A DNA stretch of 64,000 bases from Beijerinckia sp. 28-YEA-48 (GCF_900104955.1 NZ_FNSI01000001.1:1522001-1586000), one strand, 5' to 3'. Numbered from the stretch's first letter, positions 26,151 through 35,356 are shown. Notes: a model not told the origin generated them from the sequence alone. Translations and numbers: made by a program.

Positions 26151-26196
26151 TTTGCGCAAAATAGAAATTTTGCACAAAATGTAAAGCTGTACATTT
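26151..26196. promoter_or_regulatory. Candidate operators upstream of TctC copy B
   Basis: Two near-identical boxes, TTTGCGCAAA (26151-26160) and TTTGCACAAA (26169-26178), start 18 bp apart. They are followed by a palindrome AAATGTA-n6-TACATTT (26177-26196). All are 25-70 bases upstream of the gene start in an AT-rich stretch, the expected position for regulator binding. Confidence 0.5.
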
Positions 26197-26367
26197 TCGA
26201 AATGCACAGGCGGGCTCGCTTCGACCTATTAAGTATTTGATATTTAGACAGATTATAGTGGTGGGAAGAGCGCGGAAAAAGGTGCGGCGCGCGCGGCTCA
26301 AATACGGGCTATGCGGGGCGCACACGGCGGCGCCCAGGGCAAACAGCCAAGCAGGATCCCAGCCAAA

Positions 26368-26391
26368 ATCGCGTTTCAATAGAAACGCGAT
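26368..26391 (-). terminator. Hairpin after the monooxygenase fragment, dispersed-palindrome type
   Basis: A 10-bp perfect stem ATCGCGTTTC / GAAACGCGAT with a 4-base loop. Read on the minus strand it starts 5 bases after the TAG stop of the monooxygenase fragment and ends in TTTTGG, as a terminator would. A close relative occurs at 55577-55602. Confidence 0.65.
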
Positions 26392-26643
26392 CTGCTCTAG
26401 GCCCGCTCCCGCAGCTTCTCGACCCGCGCAGCGAATTCCGGATTCTGTCGGCGCAGCCGCTCGTGATCGACGCGGCCAGCGCGCATCATGTAGTCGTAAG
26501 CGAAAGCGACCGGCTCGAGAGGCATGCGTTCGTCGACACTCTCGTACCAGAGGATGCTCTTCATCGCCGCCGCCTGGAACGTGCCAGCCCCGCCGCGCCG
26601 CTCGCGCTGCGCGAAGGTCGCCGGCACATCGCTGCCGTTCTCC
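26390..26643 (-). repeat. Left copy of the direct repeat flanking the autotransporter
   Basis: About 254 bp, matching 30647-30906 in the same orientation with about seven substitutions and one 6-bp deletion (about 97% identity by eye). It contains the 3' end of an FAD monooxygenase gene. Similarity starts at ATCTGCTCTAG and stops after GCCGTTCTCC. Confidence 0.9.
26397..26643 (-). pseudogene. 3' fragment of an FAD monooxygenase gene
   Basis: An in-frame fragment encoding the last roughly 80 residues (from ENGSDVPATFAQ to VEKLRERA) of the monooxygenase encoded intact at 30654-31787. It carries a two-residue deletion (the FE of QFERERRGG) and a few substitutions. It lacks the FAD-binding half and cannot be a functional hydroxylase. 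Upstream of 26643 similarity ends abruptly, and the frame continues only into unrelated sequence. Unlike the intact gene it keeps the hairpin terminator right after the stop codon, so it probably marks the original 3' end of the gene before the autotransporter segment arrived. Confidence 0.85.
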
Positions 26644-27189
26644 TTCTCCGCACCAGTCATACACATCGACGAAGATGCGCTGCAAATCCACGCATGCGTT
26701 CCATTTTCTCCAAGGCTCGCCTTAGCCGAACTCATCATCGTTCGCTGGCTCGCTCAGAAAGAGTGGATGCAAGTATTGCTGGACGAGTTCCTTTTTCTTC
26801 GCCTGCTCTTCGCGCGATCGACAACCCTTCGCAGCATAGCATCATGACCGTCCGCGCTCATAAGCAGTGAGCCATCGCTCATCTAGGGCAAACTCCTATG
26901 GCGCACCTTTTTGGGAACTCCAAACGTCCATTCGGCCGCGTGCTTGGGTTCGCCGAAATAAGGGATCATCCGCACGATGGCTGGGAATCTCCCCCATATG
27001 CCAGATTGCGCGGGCTGGTAAGCTTTCAAGGCGCCAACCTACACTTAGCCTCACTGCCATCGGATTCAGAATTTTCTCTTGCCGTAGCCACTGTGGGACT
27101 GGGCTCGGTTCATGTCGACAAGAAGTATTAGAGAAAGTCGCACGCTGTAAGTGATGCGTCCCAATTCACGATTCTTTGGGAGATAGTGA
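26644..27189. other. Gene-free stretch upstream of the autotransporter
   Basis: About 546 bases with no convincing gene. It begins at the abrupt end of the left repeat and runs to the autotransporter ribosome site (GGGAG 7 bases before the ATG). A 77-codon frame at 26898-27131 exists but has no recognisable family or ribosome site. The stretch should contain the autotransporter promoter; no clear operator is visible. Confidence 0.5.
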
Positions 27190-30100
27190 ATGGCATGGCA
27201 ACTTCCGTGGACGCCATCATCCAGAGGTCGAGTTCAGACAACCGGCGCATCTTTTGGAATTTCAATATTTTTTCGCCCCTCGGGTAGATCCTTACTCATT
27301 GGAATGCTCTTAGCCATTCCAGGCGCGGTAAGAGGACAAACAATTGGCCCCAGCCCGCCAACAATTACGACCACGACCAATGTCACCAGCGGAACAGCGA
27401 CAGTCGTCGGTAACACGGCGATCGAAACCACTTTGGCGACCCATGCTACAAACGTTTCCGGCGGAACACTGATCCTAGACGGCTCCGCGGGACCTACGCC
27501 TGGTCCTATCAGCGTAAGGACGCTGAATGGCAACGCCCTTCAGGCGAGCGGTGGCACCATTACGGTTCCTAATGGAAATCTCACCCTATTCACCCAGGGC
27601 GGGCATGCCGTCCTTGCAAACGGAGCGGCCAGCAGCGTCCAGCTCAACGGGGTAGCAATTACGACAACTGGCGTTGGATCGGCCTTGGCAGCTATTTCCG
27701 GCGTCATCGATGCAACTAACGTCGTGATCAACAATACAGCGACCGCCGGCCCATCCGTCTCAGCGGGTCACGGCGCCATTGCCGAAGCTGGCGGCACCGT
27801 GAATCTTCATAGCGGCACCAGCATTACTACCGCAGCGTTTAATTCGGTTGCGTTCGGTGCATCTGGAGCAGGAAGCCGCGTCATCGCGGATACCCTTATC
27901 CCAGTTACGGTGAATGGTCGCGGATCAATGGGCGTCTATGTCCACGATGGTGGTCAGGTTCTGCTTCCCTCCAATTCAGTGCTCAATTTCAATGCAACCA
28001 GCAGCATCGGCGTTTCGGTGGACAATACCACTGTGCTGCCGGGTACCATCGGAAGTGGATTAACCGTCAATTTTAATGCAGCTGGAGTTGCGGGCCAACC
28101 TGGAGGAACGGGAGTTGTCGCCTTCAACAACGGGAGTATCACTCTAGAAAATCTGACGGTAACCGGCCCAAATACCGCTGCAGGCGCTTGGGCTCGTGCA
28201 AGCAGCAACATCACGCTTACCGGGCGTAGTGTGATCAATGTCAACTCAGAGCAGAATCCAACTTTTTACACGCTACAGACGCCCTATCTCGTCACGCCGG
28301 CAGGGAACGTCGGTTCGATTTTCAGCGTGACCAGCGCCATTCCCGTAAGTGGGCTTCTAGCTCAAGGAGCGGGAGCCGTGATCACGAGTATCGGCACCAC
28401 AATCAACGTAACTTCCGGCAATGGGGCAGCGGGTGCTGATGCCGGCATCGGCGGTCTCGTCGACATGACCGACAATACGATAACAACGACAGGGCCTAAT
28501 TCTTTTGGGGTACGGGTGGATTCGGATGGGCGCGTTGTCGGCCGGGATTCTCAAATAGCTACCTCGGGTGGCGGCGCAGCTCTCTTCATCAACGGTGGTC
28601 CAGGCTCCATTGATCTCACCAATACGGCAGCGTTGGCGACAGGCACAGATACGGCGGGGTTGGTATCGCTGAATTTGTCTGCGGTGGCCACTAACACAGT
28701 AAATCTGACTGGTGGCAGCCTGATCAGCACGAATGACACGGCGGTGATTGCGCAAGGGCCGCTCGCTCTTACCGCCAATCGGACCACGCTGACGGGCGGA
28801 GGCGGGTTTCTGCTGATTGCCTATAACAATATTGCGGGCTTTCAACCAACAGCGGTTCAGTTCCAAGCATCGAACGGGAGCACCCTGACGGGTGACGCCT
28901 TGGTTCAAACGCAGAGCATTGCAAACATCAACTTGTCGACGAATTCGAGCTGGACCGGTGCGGCTTTTGACGTAACGAATATCAGTCTCGATACAACCAG
29001 TCGCTGGACGATCACGGCGAATTCGACGGTGACTCAGAATACGGCGAACGCCGGTCTCATTCAGTTTACCTCTCCTGTCGGTGACCTAACTCAGCTTGCC
29101 AGCTACAAGTCGCTGACGACGCAAAACTACATTGGCGCGGGCGGAGCGATTGGGCTGAATACTTTTCTGGGGACGGATGGCTCCCCGTCTGATCGCCTGA
29201 TTATCAATGGTGGGCGTGCATCCGGAGTATCCTCTCTGTTGATCGCCAACACGATAGGCCCTGGTGACCTCACACGCGGCAATGGCATTCTGGTTGTGGA
29301 TGCCATCAATGGGGGCACAACGGACCCTGGGAGTTTTGCGCTCAGCCGAGCGGTTTTAGCCGGGCCCTATGAGTATACCCTTCATCGATCGAGCGCGGAC
29401 GCTTCAGGCCCACAGAACTGGTATTTACGTTCGACCCTTAATCCGGATCCCCCCGTTCCTCCCGAGCCCCCTGTTCCGCCAGGGCCTCCCCCTATTCCCG
29501 ACTATCGCCGCGAGGTTTCGCTTTATGCGGCCTTACCGGCGATGGGCCTGCTCTATGGCCGGACTTTGATGGACAGCCTACACGAGCGCGTCGGTGAGCT
29601 CCGATCGCTCGAGGAGCCAGTGGTGACCGAGGAGCGCACTGTCTGGTGTAAGAATCCAGAAAAAAATTTTCGCTGCACGACCACCGCGCAGACACCGGCG
29701 AGCAATTCGACTGCCGGGCGATCATATGCCTCGGCGAGCTGGGCTCGTATTATTGGCACCCGTGGCAACCATGACGGCGGCAGCATTTTCAGCAATGGAC
29801 CTGCTTTCGACTATAAGATTTATGGTCTGCAGGCAGGTCTCGACATATATCGCAACTTCAATGCTGACGGGAGCCGAGACTATGTGGGCGTCTACGCCGC
29901 GATTGGTCGCATCCAAGGCAATGTCACGCATTTCAATGGCATATGGGCTGGAATCAATACAATCGATGGCTATTCACTGGGCGCCTATTGGACTCACTTC
30001 GGACCATCCGGCTGGTATCTGGATGGCATTGTTCAAGGCACGTGGTTCGATGCCACAGCGGATTCACAACGGCTCATAAAGCTCAAGTGGAAGAGCTTTG

Positions 30101-30570
30101 GCTTCGCCGCTTCGCTGGAAGGCGGTTATCCAATCGCGCTGGGGCGAGGTTGGATCATCGAACCTCAGGCACAACTGGTTTATCAAACACTGGTCAACGG
30201 CTCGGGATACGATAGCGCTGCTTTGGTTCGCTTCAGCGACGTCAATTCGCTAGCTGGGCGCCTCGGGGCACGTATCGCCAAGACCTGGTCGCTCGAAGAA
30301 TCCGCGCCACATGCCCGCCTCATGACGGCCTGGCTGAAAGTCAGCGTTTGGAACGAGTTTCTGGGTAACCCAAAAACGTCCTTCTCGTCGGCAACAGGCT
30401 TCATTCCGTTCAGTGCCGATCTTGGTGGCGCATGGGCTGAGATCAAAGCTGGTGCGGACGCGCAGGTCAGTAAAAACACCTCTCTTTACGCTTCTGCCGG
30501 CTATTCCGTCGGCTTCAACGGTCGCTCGCACTCCTACAACGGAAGGCTAGGGATCAAAGTCGTCTGGTGA
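27190..30570 (+). CDS. Autotransporter (type Va secretion) with beta-helix passenger
   Basis: A 1126-residue autotransporter. The N-terminus is extended (about 30 residues) before a hydrophobic signal segment (LLIGMLLAIPGAVRG, about residues 36-50). The passenger (about 50-750) is rich in G, N, T, S and V with repeated NVTSG-, NTAT- and GGT-type turns, as in pectin-lyase-like beta-helices. A Pro-rich linker (PPVPPEPPVPPGPP, about 757-770) leads to a C-terminal barrel of about 300 residues ending in the aromatic residue Trp, the outer-membrane sorting signal. Base composition is visibly less GC-rich than its neighbours. The gene sits between direct repeats of a monooxygenase 3' end, suggesting acquisition by recombination. 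Confidence 0.88.
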   Translation: MAWQLPWTPSSRGRVQTTGASFGISIFFRPSGRSLLIGMLLAIPGAVRGQTIGPSPPTITTTTNVTSGTATVVGNTAIETTLATHATNVSGGTLILDGSAGPTPGPISVRTLNGNALQASGGTITVPNGNLTLFTQGGHAVLANGAASSVQLNGVAITTTGVGSALAAISGVIDATNVVINNTATAGPSVSAGHGAIAEAGGTVNLHSGTSITTAAFNSVAFGASGAGSRVIADTLIPVTVNGRGSMGVYVHDGGQVLLPSNSVLNFNATSSIGVSVDNTTVLPGTIGSGLTVNFNAAGVAGQPGGTGVVAFNNGSITLENLTVTGPNTAAGAWARASSNITLTGRSVINVNSEQNPTFYTLQTPYLVTPAGNVGSIFSVTSAIPVSGLLAQGAGAVITSIGTTINVTSGNGAAGADAGIGGLVDMTDNTITTTGPNSFGVRVDSDGRVVGRDSQIATSGGGAALFINGGPGSIDLTNTAALATGTDTAGLVSLNLSAVATNTVNLTGGSLISTNDTAVIAQGPLALTANRTTLTGGGGFLLIAYNNIAGFQPTAVQFQASNGSTLTGDALVQTQSIANINLSTNSSWTGAAFDVTNISLDTTSRWTITANSTVTQNTANAGLIQFTSPVGDLTQLASYKSLTTQNYIGAGGAIGLNTFLGTDGSPSDRLIINGGRASGVSSLLIANTIGPGDLTRGNGILVVDAINGGTTDPGSFALSRAVLAGPYEYTLHRSSADASGPQNWYLRSTLNPDPPVPPEPPVPPGPPPIPDYRREVSLYAALPAMGLLYGRTLMDSLHERVGELRSLEEPVVTEERTVWCKNPEKNFRCTTTAQTPASNSTAGRSYASASWARIIGTRGNHDGGSIFSNGPAFDYKIYGLQAGLDIYRNFNADGSRDYVGVYAAIGRIQGNVTHFNGIWAGINTIDGYSLGAYWTHFGPSGWYLDGIVQGTWFDATADSQRLIKLKWKSFGFAASLEGGYPIALGRGWIIEPQAQLVYQTLVNGSGYDSAALVRFSDVNSLAGRLGARIAKTWSLEESAPHARLMTAWLKVSVWNEFLGNPKTSFSSATGFIPFSADLGGAWAEIKAGADAQVSKNTSLYASAGYSVGFNGRSHSYNGRLGIKVVW

Positions 30571-30646
30571 GCCCACGAGGATTGACGAAAGTGGCCAACG
30601 TTCGCGTCATGCCTTTTAGAAAGCTCCAGAGCTTCGAAATAGGCAA

Positions 30647-30906
30647 ATCTGCTCTAGGCCCGCTCCCGCAGCTTCTCGACGCGCGCCGCGAATTCCGGAT
30701 CCTGTCGGCGCAGCCGCTCGTGATCGACGCGGCCAGTGCGCATCATGTAGTCGTAAGCGAAAGCGACCGGCTCGAGATGCATGCGTTCGTCGACACTCTC
30801 GTACCAGAGGATGCTCTTCATCGCCGCCGCCTGGAACGTGCCAGCGCCGCCGCGCCGCTCCCGCTCGAACTGCGCGAAGGTCGCCGGCACATCGCTGCCG
30901 TTCTCC
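30647..30906 (-). repeat. Right copy of the direct repeat flanking the autotransporter
   Basis: About 260 bp, part of the intact monooxygenase gene and 4257 bp from the left copy. Similarity to the left copy extends only a few bases past the stop codon (TAGAGCAGAT) and then breaks, so the hairpin present after the left copy is missing here. Confidence 0.9.
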
Positions 30907-31787
30907 CGCAACGCTTTGGCCAAGGCGATGGCATCCTGTAGCGCAACGCGCGTGCCCGACCCGATCGACGGATGCACGGTTTTCAGGGCATCGCCGATCA
31001 ACACCACATTCTCGTGATGCCAGTGGGTGCTGGTGACAAATTCCGGATTGAACCAGAGTGAGCGGTTGGAGATCAGGGACTCCCCGCCGAGAAAATCCTT
31101 GAAAACGCCCTCGCAGATTTTTTGACTTTCTTCGTCGCTTGCTTTGTCGAGCCCGGCGGCGCGCCAGCTCGCCTCGCTGCATTCGATGACGAAGGTGCCA
31201 TGATCGGGCGCGTAACGATAGGTATGGGCGATGAACGTGCCATAGGGCGAAGGCTGGAAAACCAGATTGACGGAGTCGAAGCGCTTCGTCGTGCCGTACC
31301 AGATCCACTTGTTGAGGCGTGGCTCCTTGGTCGCCTGAAAGAAATCATTCAGGGATGTGCGCACGATGCTGTTGACGCCGTCGGCGCCGACGACCAGGTC
31401 ATAGTCGCGACGCAAATCCGGCGTTGTGACGCGTTTTTCAAAGATGATCCGCACGCCCTCTTGTTTGGCGTTCTCCTGCATCAGTTGCAGGAGTTTCACA
31501 CGGCTGACACCCATGAAGGCGTTGCCCTGCAGTGGGATGGCTTCGCTTTTATGGGTCAGAGTGATGTGTGTCTGGAATTCGGCATTCTCAGAGATCCGGC
31601 GGCGCAGATCGGAATCGACGTCATCGAGAATGTTGAGCGCCACGTCAGCGAGGACGACGCCAAAGCCATAAGTGGCATGGGCCGGGTTCTGCTCGAACAC
31701 GTCGATTTCGTGCCTGGGATCAGCCTGTTTCGCCAATTTAGCGAAGAGCAGTCCCGCCGGCCCTCCTCCAACCACCGCGATGCGCAT
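30654..31787 (-). CDS. FAD-dependent aromatic-ring hydroxylase, salicylyl-CoA 5-hydroxylase-like
   Basis: A 377-residue group A flavoprotein monooxygenase. FAD motifs are GGGPAGLLFAKLAKQ (about residues 7-21), the DG motif LVVGADGVNSIVR (about 150) and GDALKTVHPSIGSG (about 280). The N-terminal pattern, with GFGVVLADVALN after the first motif, resembles the hydroxylase half of salicylyl-CoA and 2-aminobenzoyl-CoA monooxygenases. ATG 31787 has AGGAG 6 bases upstream. It is divergent from an AAHS aromatic-acid transporter, with a CoA ligase a few kb away. Its last roughly 80 codons are duplicated at 26397-26643. Confidence 0.85.
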   Translation of the reverse strand: MRIAVVGGGPAGLLFAKLAKQADPRHEIDVFEQNPAHATYGFGVVLADVALNILDDVDSDLRRRISENAEFQTHITLTHKSEAIPLQGNAFMGVSRVKLLQLMQENAKQEGVRIIFEKRVTTPDLRRDYDLVVGADGVNSIVRTSLNDFFQATKEPRLNKWIWYGTTKRFDSVNLVFQPSPYGTFIAHTYRYAPDHGTFVIECSEASWRAAGLDKASDEESQKICEGVFKDFLGGESLISNRSLWFNPEFVTSTHWHHENVVLIGDALKTVHPSIGSGTRVALQDAIALAKALRENGSDVPATFAQFERERRGGAGTFQAAAMKSILWYESVDERMHLEPVAFAYDYMMRTGRVDHERLRRQDPEFAARVEKLRERA

Positions 31788-31816
31788 CCGGCTCTCCTGG
31801 GCATGTTTCATCATAA

Positions 31817-31834
31817 GTGTTGATATATTTACAC
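31817..31834. promoter_or_regulatory. Candidate TetR operator, copy 1
   Basis: GTGTTGATATATTTACAC, an imperfect palindrome in the divergent gap between the monooxygenase and the AAHS transporter. Sixteen of its bases match the reverse strand at 35357-35372 with two differences. A second GTTGATA lies 21 bases away. Confidence 0.5.
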
Positions 31835-31972
31835 AAGCGTTGATAAATTGCAAGGGTCTAGACGGGATCGCACCGAGAGGCGCAGCATGACGGGTGATTC
31901 CAGGCGAAGCTGGCATCCCTGACCGGCCCACCCGCGAACGATAAAGCGAGCAAATAGAACGAGGAGACCCGG

Positions 31973-33319
31973 ATGGAAACGGAAGCGCTCAACGTCACAA
32001 GTCTGATCGATGATCGCCCCATCGGTGGCCTGCAGATCGCCGTTATCATCCTCTGTGCGCTCGTCAACATGCTGGATGGTATCGACACGCAATCGATTGG
32101 TGTCGCGGCCCCGTTCATCGCCGAGGGGCTCGGCATTCCCGTGGCCCAGTTCGGGCCGATCTTTTCCGCCGCGCTTCTTGGCGCCGCCCTTGGCGCAATC
32201 GGTTTCGGTGCTGTCGCCGATCGTCTTGGCCGCAAACCTTTGTTGCTCGTGGCGCTCCTGCTGATCGGCGTCTTCACCTTGCTGACCGCCCATGCCTCGT
32301 CGGTCAAATGGCTTGTCGTTTATCGTTTTCTCGCTGGCGCTGGCCTTGGCGGCGCCACGCCTTGCTTCATCGCTCTCACGTCGGAATATGCACCGGCCCG
32401 CAATCGTGCGGCCTGCGTGACGTTGATGTGGGCGGGTTTTCCGCTCGGCGCCATGCTCGGGGCCTTCGCCAATTCCTTTCTCTTGCCGGCCTTTGGATGG
32501 CGGGCGATTTTCTATATCGGCGGCCTTCTGCCGCTCATCGTCGCCATGATACTCATCATCTGGTTGCCGGAATCCCTGAAATTCCTGGTCAACCGCGGCG
32601 CCTTCGATGCGGCGCGGCGCATCCTGCAGCGCATGGGTATCAAGACCGAGCCTGGGACGAAACTCACGACGAACGAACATAAGCAAGAAGGCCTGCCGTT
32701 GCGGCAGGTCTTCAGCGAAGGGCGCGGGCTGCTGACACTCCTGCTCTGGGTGCCATTCTTCATCAGCTTCGGCATTCTGACGGTCGCTGTCTTGTGGACG
32801 CCGACGTTGCTGCGGCTGAACGGCATCTCGCCGGCCATGACGGCGTTCGTCGTTGCATTCAACGGGCTCGGCGCCCTCTTCGGACAGGGCCTCGCCGGCC
32901 GGCTTGTCGAACGTTTCGGTGCGTTGCGGACTTTGGTGCCAGCCTTCATCCTCGGTGCGCTCGCCACGGCCGGCCTCGGCTACGGCGCTTCGTCCGTGGC
33001 GGCGGCTTCGTTTTTCATCGGCCTCAATGGCCTGTTCCTCGGCCTGGCGTCGGGGGGAGCGATCGCCCTTGCCGCCCTGCTCTATCCAACGGCCGTCCGC
33101 TCGAGCGGCGTCGGTCTCGGCATGGCGATGGGGCGCTTCGGACAGGTGGTCAGCCCGCTGATCGCCGGCGGCATGCTCGGCGCTGGCTTCAACGCTGGAC
33201 AGATCATGGTGGTGATCGGCTCAGGCGCGCTGGTCGGCGCTCTTTTCGTGATCTGGTTTCGTATCCTCGCCGCACGGCGACACATCGCCACCGTAGGCAC
33301 AGAGGCCAGCACTGGCTGA
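31973..33319 (+). CDS. MFS transporter, aromatic acid:H+ symporter (AAHS) family
   Basis: A 448-residue, 12-segment transporter of the AAHS group (PcaK, BenK). The first membrane helix contains the family Asp motif LVNMLDGIDTQSIG (about residues 29-42), and the cytoplasmic loop motif GAVADRLGRKP follows helix 2. YRFLAGAGLGGATP in helix 4 is also typical. GAGGAGA precedes the ATG. It probably imports a hydroxylated benzoate, to be activated by the ligase and hydroxylated by the divergent monooxygenase. It ends close to the convergent DUF3829-like gene. Confidence 0.9.
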   Translation: METEALNVTSLIDDRPIGGLQIAVIILCALVNMLDGIDTQSIGVAAPFIAEGLGIPVAQFGPIFSAALLGAALGAIGFGAVADRLGRKPLLLVALLLIGVFTLLTAHASSVKWLVVYRFLAGAGLGGATPCFIALTSEYAPARNRAACVTLMWAGFPLGAMLGAFANSFLLPAFGWRAIFYIGGLLPLIVAMILIIWLPESLKFLVNRGAFDAARRILQRMGIKTEPGTKLTTNEHKQEGLPLRQVFSEGRGLLTLLLWVPFFISFGILTVAVLWTPTLLRLNGISPAMTAFVVAFNGLGALFGQGLAGRLVERFGALRTLVPAFILGALATAGLGYGASSVAAASFFIGLNGLFLGLASGGAIALAALLYPTAVRSSGVGLGMAMGRFGQVVSPLIAGGMLGAGFNAGQIMVVIGSGALVGALFVIWFRILAARRHIATVGTEASTG

Positions 33320-33348
33320 TCACCCAAGAACGCCGCGCGTCGGCGTCT

Positions 33349-34296
33349 TCAGCGATCGTAAATGCCGCTGTTACTCATCTGAACCAGCATATTATACTGG
33401 TTGAAGATGTTCTGAACGGTGAGTGACGCATTGCCACGGCGCAGATCGCCCTTGCTGCGGGCCAGCTGTTCGCGCAGCCCGCGCAGATCGCCCAAGAGCT
33501 GGCTGGGCGTCGACGCGAAACTCGACAATGCCTTCGGATTGCTGGCGGTGAACGCCACCATCTCCTTGATAGCACCAGCGTAGTCGTTGAGCGTCGCGTC
33601 GAAGACCGCCAGATCGACCGGCTGGCGGCCATTGCCTGGCAAAACATCCATCACGCGACGGATTTTCCACATCACATTGGTCCGCTGCCACTTCGCCTGC
33701 CGGCCTTCCTGCTTTTCAATGACGTCAAGCCGTTGCTGGTCGGCTTTGTCTTTCTCGACGCGGAAGGCAACCTCTAAACGGGCCCGCGCCGTCTCATAGG
33801 CATCGATCGCCGGCACCAATTTGGCGTGCAGTTCCTTGCCCTCAGCCATTTTGTCGGCCAGGTAATCCTTGCGTTCGTAATAGCCGCTGGCTTGGTTCAG
33901 CAGCGGGCTGATCGCCGTGTTGGCCGCAATGAAGCTCTTCATCGCCGCATCGAGATCCGGCATGGCCGGCTCGCGTCCGGCTGCCGCTTCAGCAGCTGCC
34001 GTCTCGCCCGATGTGTCATAGACTTCATAGAGACCGTAATCGATGTAGCGTTCCTTGCCGGTCGGACCGCTCTTCATATTGACCCAGCTTCGGTAGCGAT
34101 TGATCGAATCCTCGACCCGCAACGTCCGGTTCATCAGAGCCACATAGGCGTTGAACTTGGTCGTCGCCGCATTCAGAAGCGCGGAAGGATCGGTGACGGC
34201 GGCAGCCGTTGTCTGCGCCAAGGCCTGTGGCCCGCCGACGCTCGCAAGGCTGAGAGCCGCCAATAAAAGCGCCGCGCCGGTCTGATGAACCTTCAT
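33349..34296 (-). CDS. Secreted DUF3829 (YiiG)-like protein of unknown function
   Basis: A 315-residue protein with an N-terminal signal peptide (hydrophobic ALLLAALSLASVGG, cleavage near ALAQ) and no lipobox Cys. The mature part is largely helical, with motifs such as KFNAYVALMN near its start, YYERKDYLADK and a C-terminal LREQLARSKGDLRRG-NIFNQYNMLV region that fits the DUF3829/YiiG family. ATG 34296 has GGAG 7 bases upstream. No catalytic residues are evident. It lies between the aromatic transporter and the TetR gene, but no functional link is apparent. Confidence 0.65.
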   Translation of the reverse strand: MKVHQTGAALLLAALSLASVGGPQALAQTTAAAVTDPSALLNAATTKFNAYVALMNRTLRVEDSINRYRSWVNMKSGPTGKERYIDYGLYEVYDTSGETAAAEAAAGREPAMPDLDAAMKSFIAANTAISPLLNQASGYYERKDYLADKMAEGKELHAKLVPAIDAYETARARLEVAFRVEKDKADQQRLDVIEKQEGRQAKWQRTNVMWKIRRVMDVLPGNGRQPVDLAVFDATLNDYAGAIKEMVAFTASNPKALSSFASTPSQLLGDLRGLREQLARSKGDLRRGNASLTVQNIFNQYNMLVQMSNSGIYDR

Positions 34297-34435
34297 GGTT
34301 CCGCTCCAATCATGTCTCTTGGCAGTTGTTATACCGCAGCCGATTTCGACGAATATGGCAGCGGTCAAGTTTCCGGAAAGACATACAATTGGATGATGCT
34401 GCCGGCGTGTGCGCCAGCGCACAGAACCGGGGCGC

Positions 34436-35233
34436 CTAATCCTTTTCCGCCAACCGCTCGATGAGCGCGAGATTCTCACGGATCTCGCGCGACAGCGCGC
34501 TGACCGTCGCCGCCTTCTTCGTCGCGGCCGTGCGCTGCACCACAGCCATGGCGTTTTCGGCCATCCGCTGGGCGATTTCTTCCGGCCGCTGCTCCCGGCT
34601 CGGATAAAGCCACCAAGCCGTCCACATGGTCATGCCGATGATCGAGAAGGCGCTGACCCGCCGATCGGTCGCCCGCGCCTCTCCGGCCCGTTCGGCCGCT
34701 TCGATCAACCGCATCATCTCGCCCAGGATGTGACGCTTGGCTTCTTTGTGCGCGATGGCTACGGCCTCTGGCAGTTCCGCCTCGCTGCGCTCCACCAACC
34801 GGAAATGGGTGTGGGGATCGGAGACCCACAGCACCAGCCGGCGCACCACTTCGCCGATCTTGGCGAGGGGTGTCAGCGCTTCGCCATCAACCTCCTGAAA
34901 GATCTGCGCGACAGGCAGCGTGACGCCCTGGATCAACTCCTGCAGCAGCGCGTCCTTGTTGGGATAGTAGTAGTAGATCGACGAACGATGGAGGCCGACC
35001 GCGTCGGCGACATCTTTCAAGCTGGTCGCCGCAAACCCCTGTTTAGCGAACAGGTCCGCCGCCTTGTCGAGCACTTCCGTCGCCAACAGGTCACGGCGAA
35101 TGCCACCGGCTGGGTCAGGCTCAATAACCGGCTTAACCGCTTTGCCCGGCTTCGCCGTCTTGCTCGGCGCCTTCCTGCTGGAAGTCGTCTTGCTGTTTTC
35201 AGACTTGGGATTTCGGGAGCGAGCGACGGCCAT
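34436..35233 (-). CDS. TetR-family transcriptional regulator
   Basis: A 265-residue TetR regulator with a long, basic, Lys/Ser-rich N-terminal tail (about 45 residues), then the HTH domain (AADLFAKQGFAATSLKDVADAVGLHRSSIYYYYPNK split over about residues 58-95) and a helical ligand domain. ATG 35233 is preferred because AGGG lies 6 bases upstream; another ATG two codons earlier is too close to it. It is divergent from the aryl ligase gene. The candidate operator at 35357-35381, with a related copy at 31817, makes it the likely regulator of the second aromatic cluster. Confidence 0.87.
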   Translation of the reverse strand: MAVARSRNPKSENSKTTSSRKAPSKTAKPGKAVKPVIEPDPAGGIRRDLLATEVLDKAADLFAKQGFAATSLKDVADAVGLHRSSIYYYYPNKDALLQELIQGVTLPVAQIFQEVDGEALTPLAKIGEVVRRLVLWVSDPHTHFRLVERSEAELPEAVAIAHKEAKRHILGEMMRLIEAAERAGEARATDRRVSAFSIIGMTMWTAWWLYPSREQRPEEIAQRMAENAMAVVQRTAATKKAATVSALSREIRENLALIERLAEKD

Positions 35234-35356
35234 GTCCATCCCTGTTCGATTGCTAAGGTCTCTCGGCATAGAGGGTCCCAATACCGCCCGGCAAGAGGAA
35301 CCTTGGGCGAAAACCGTTGCCGTCTCCGTCGGTTCGCAGTCCAATTTGACGGCAAC

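Noticed and set aside
26397..26738. The monooxygenase fragment as a functional small gene
   Set aside because: It aligns only with the last 80 or so residues of the intact enzyme, lacks FAD-binding motifs, and its upstream codons are unrelated sequence.
26898..27131. A 77-codon plus-strand frame upstream of the autotransporter
   Set aside because: No ribosome binding site, no recognised family and ordinary codon use; kept only as a note for the gene-free stretch.
33326..33352. Imperfect inverted repeat between the convergent MFS and DUF3829-like genes
   Set aside because: It has a mismatch and no T tract; it could be a weak terminator but cannot be supported.
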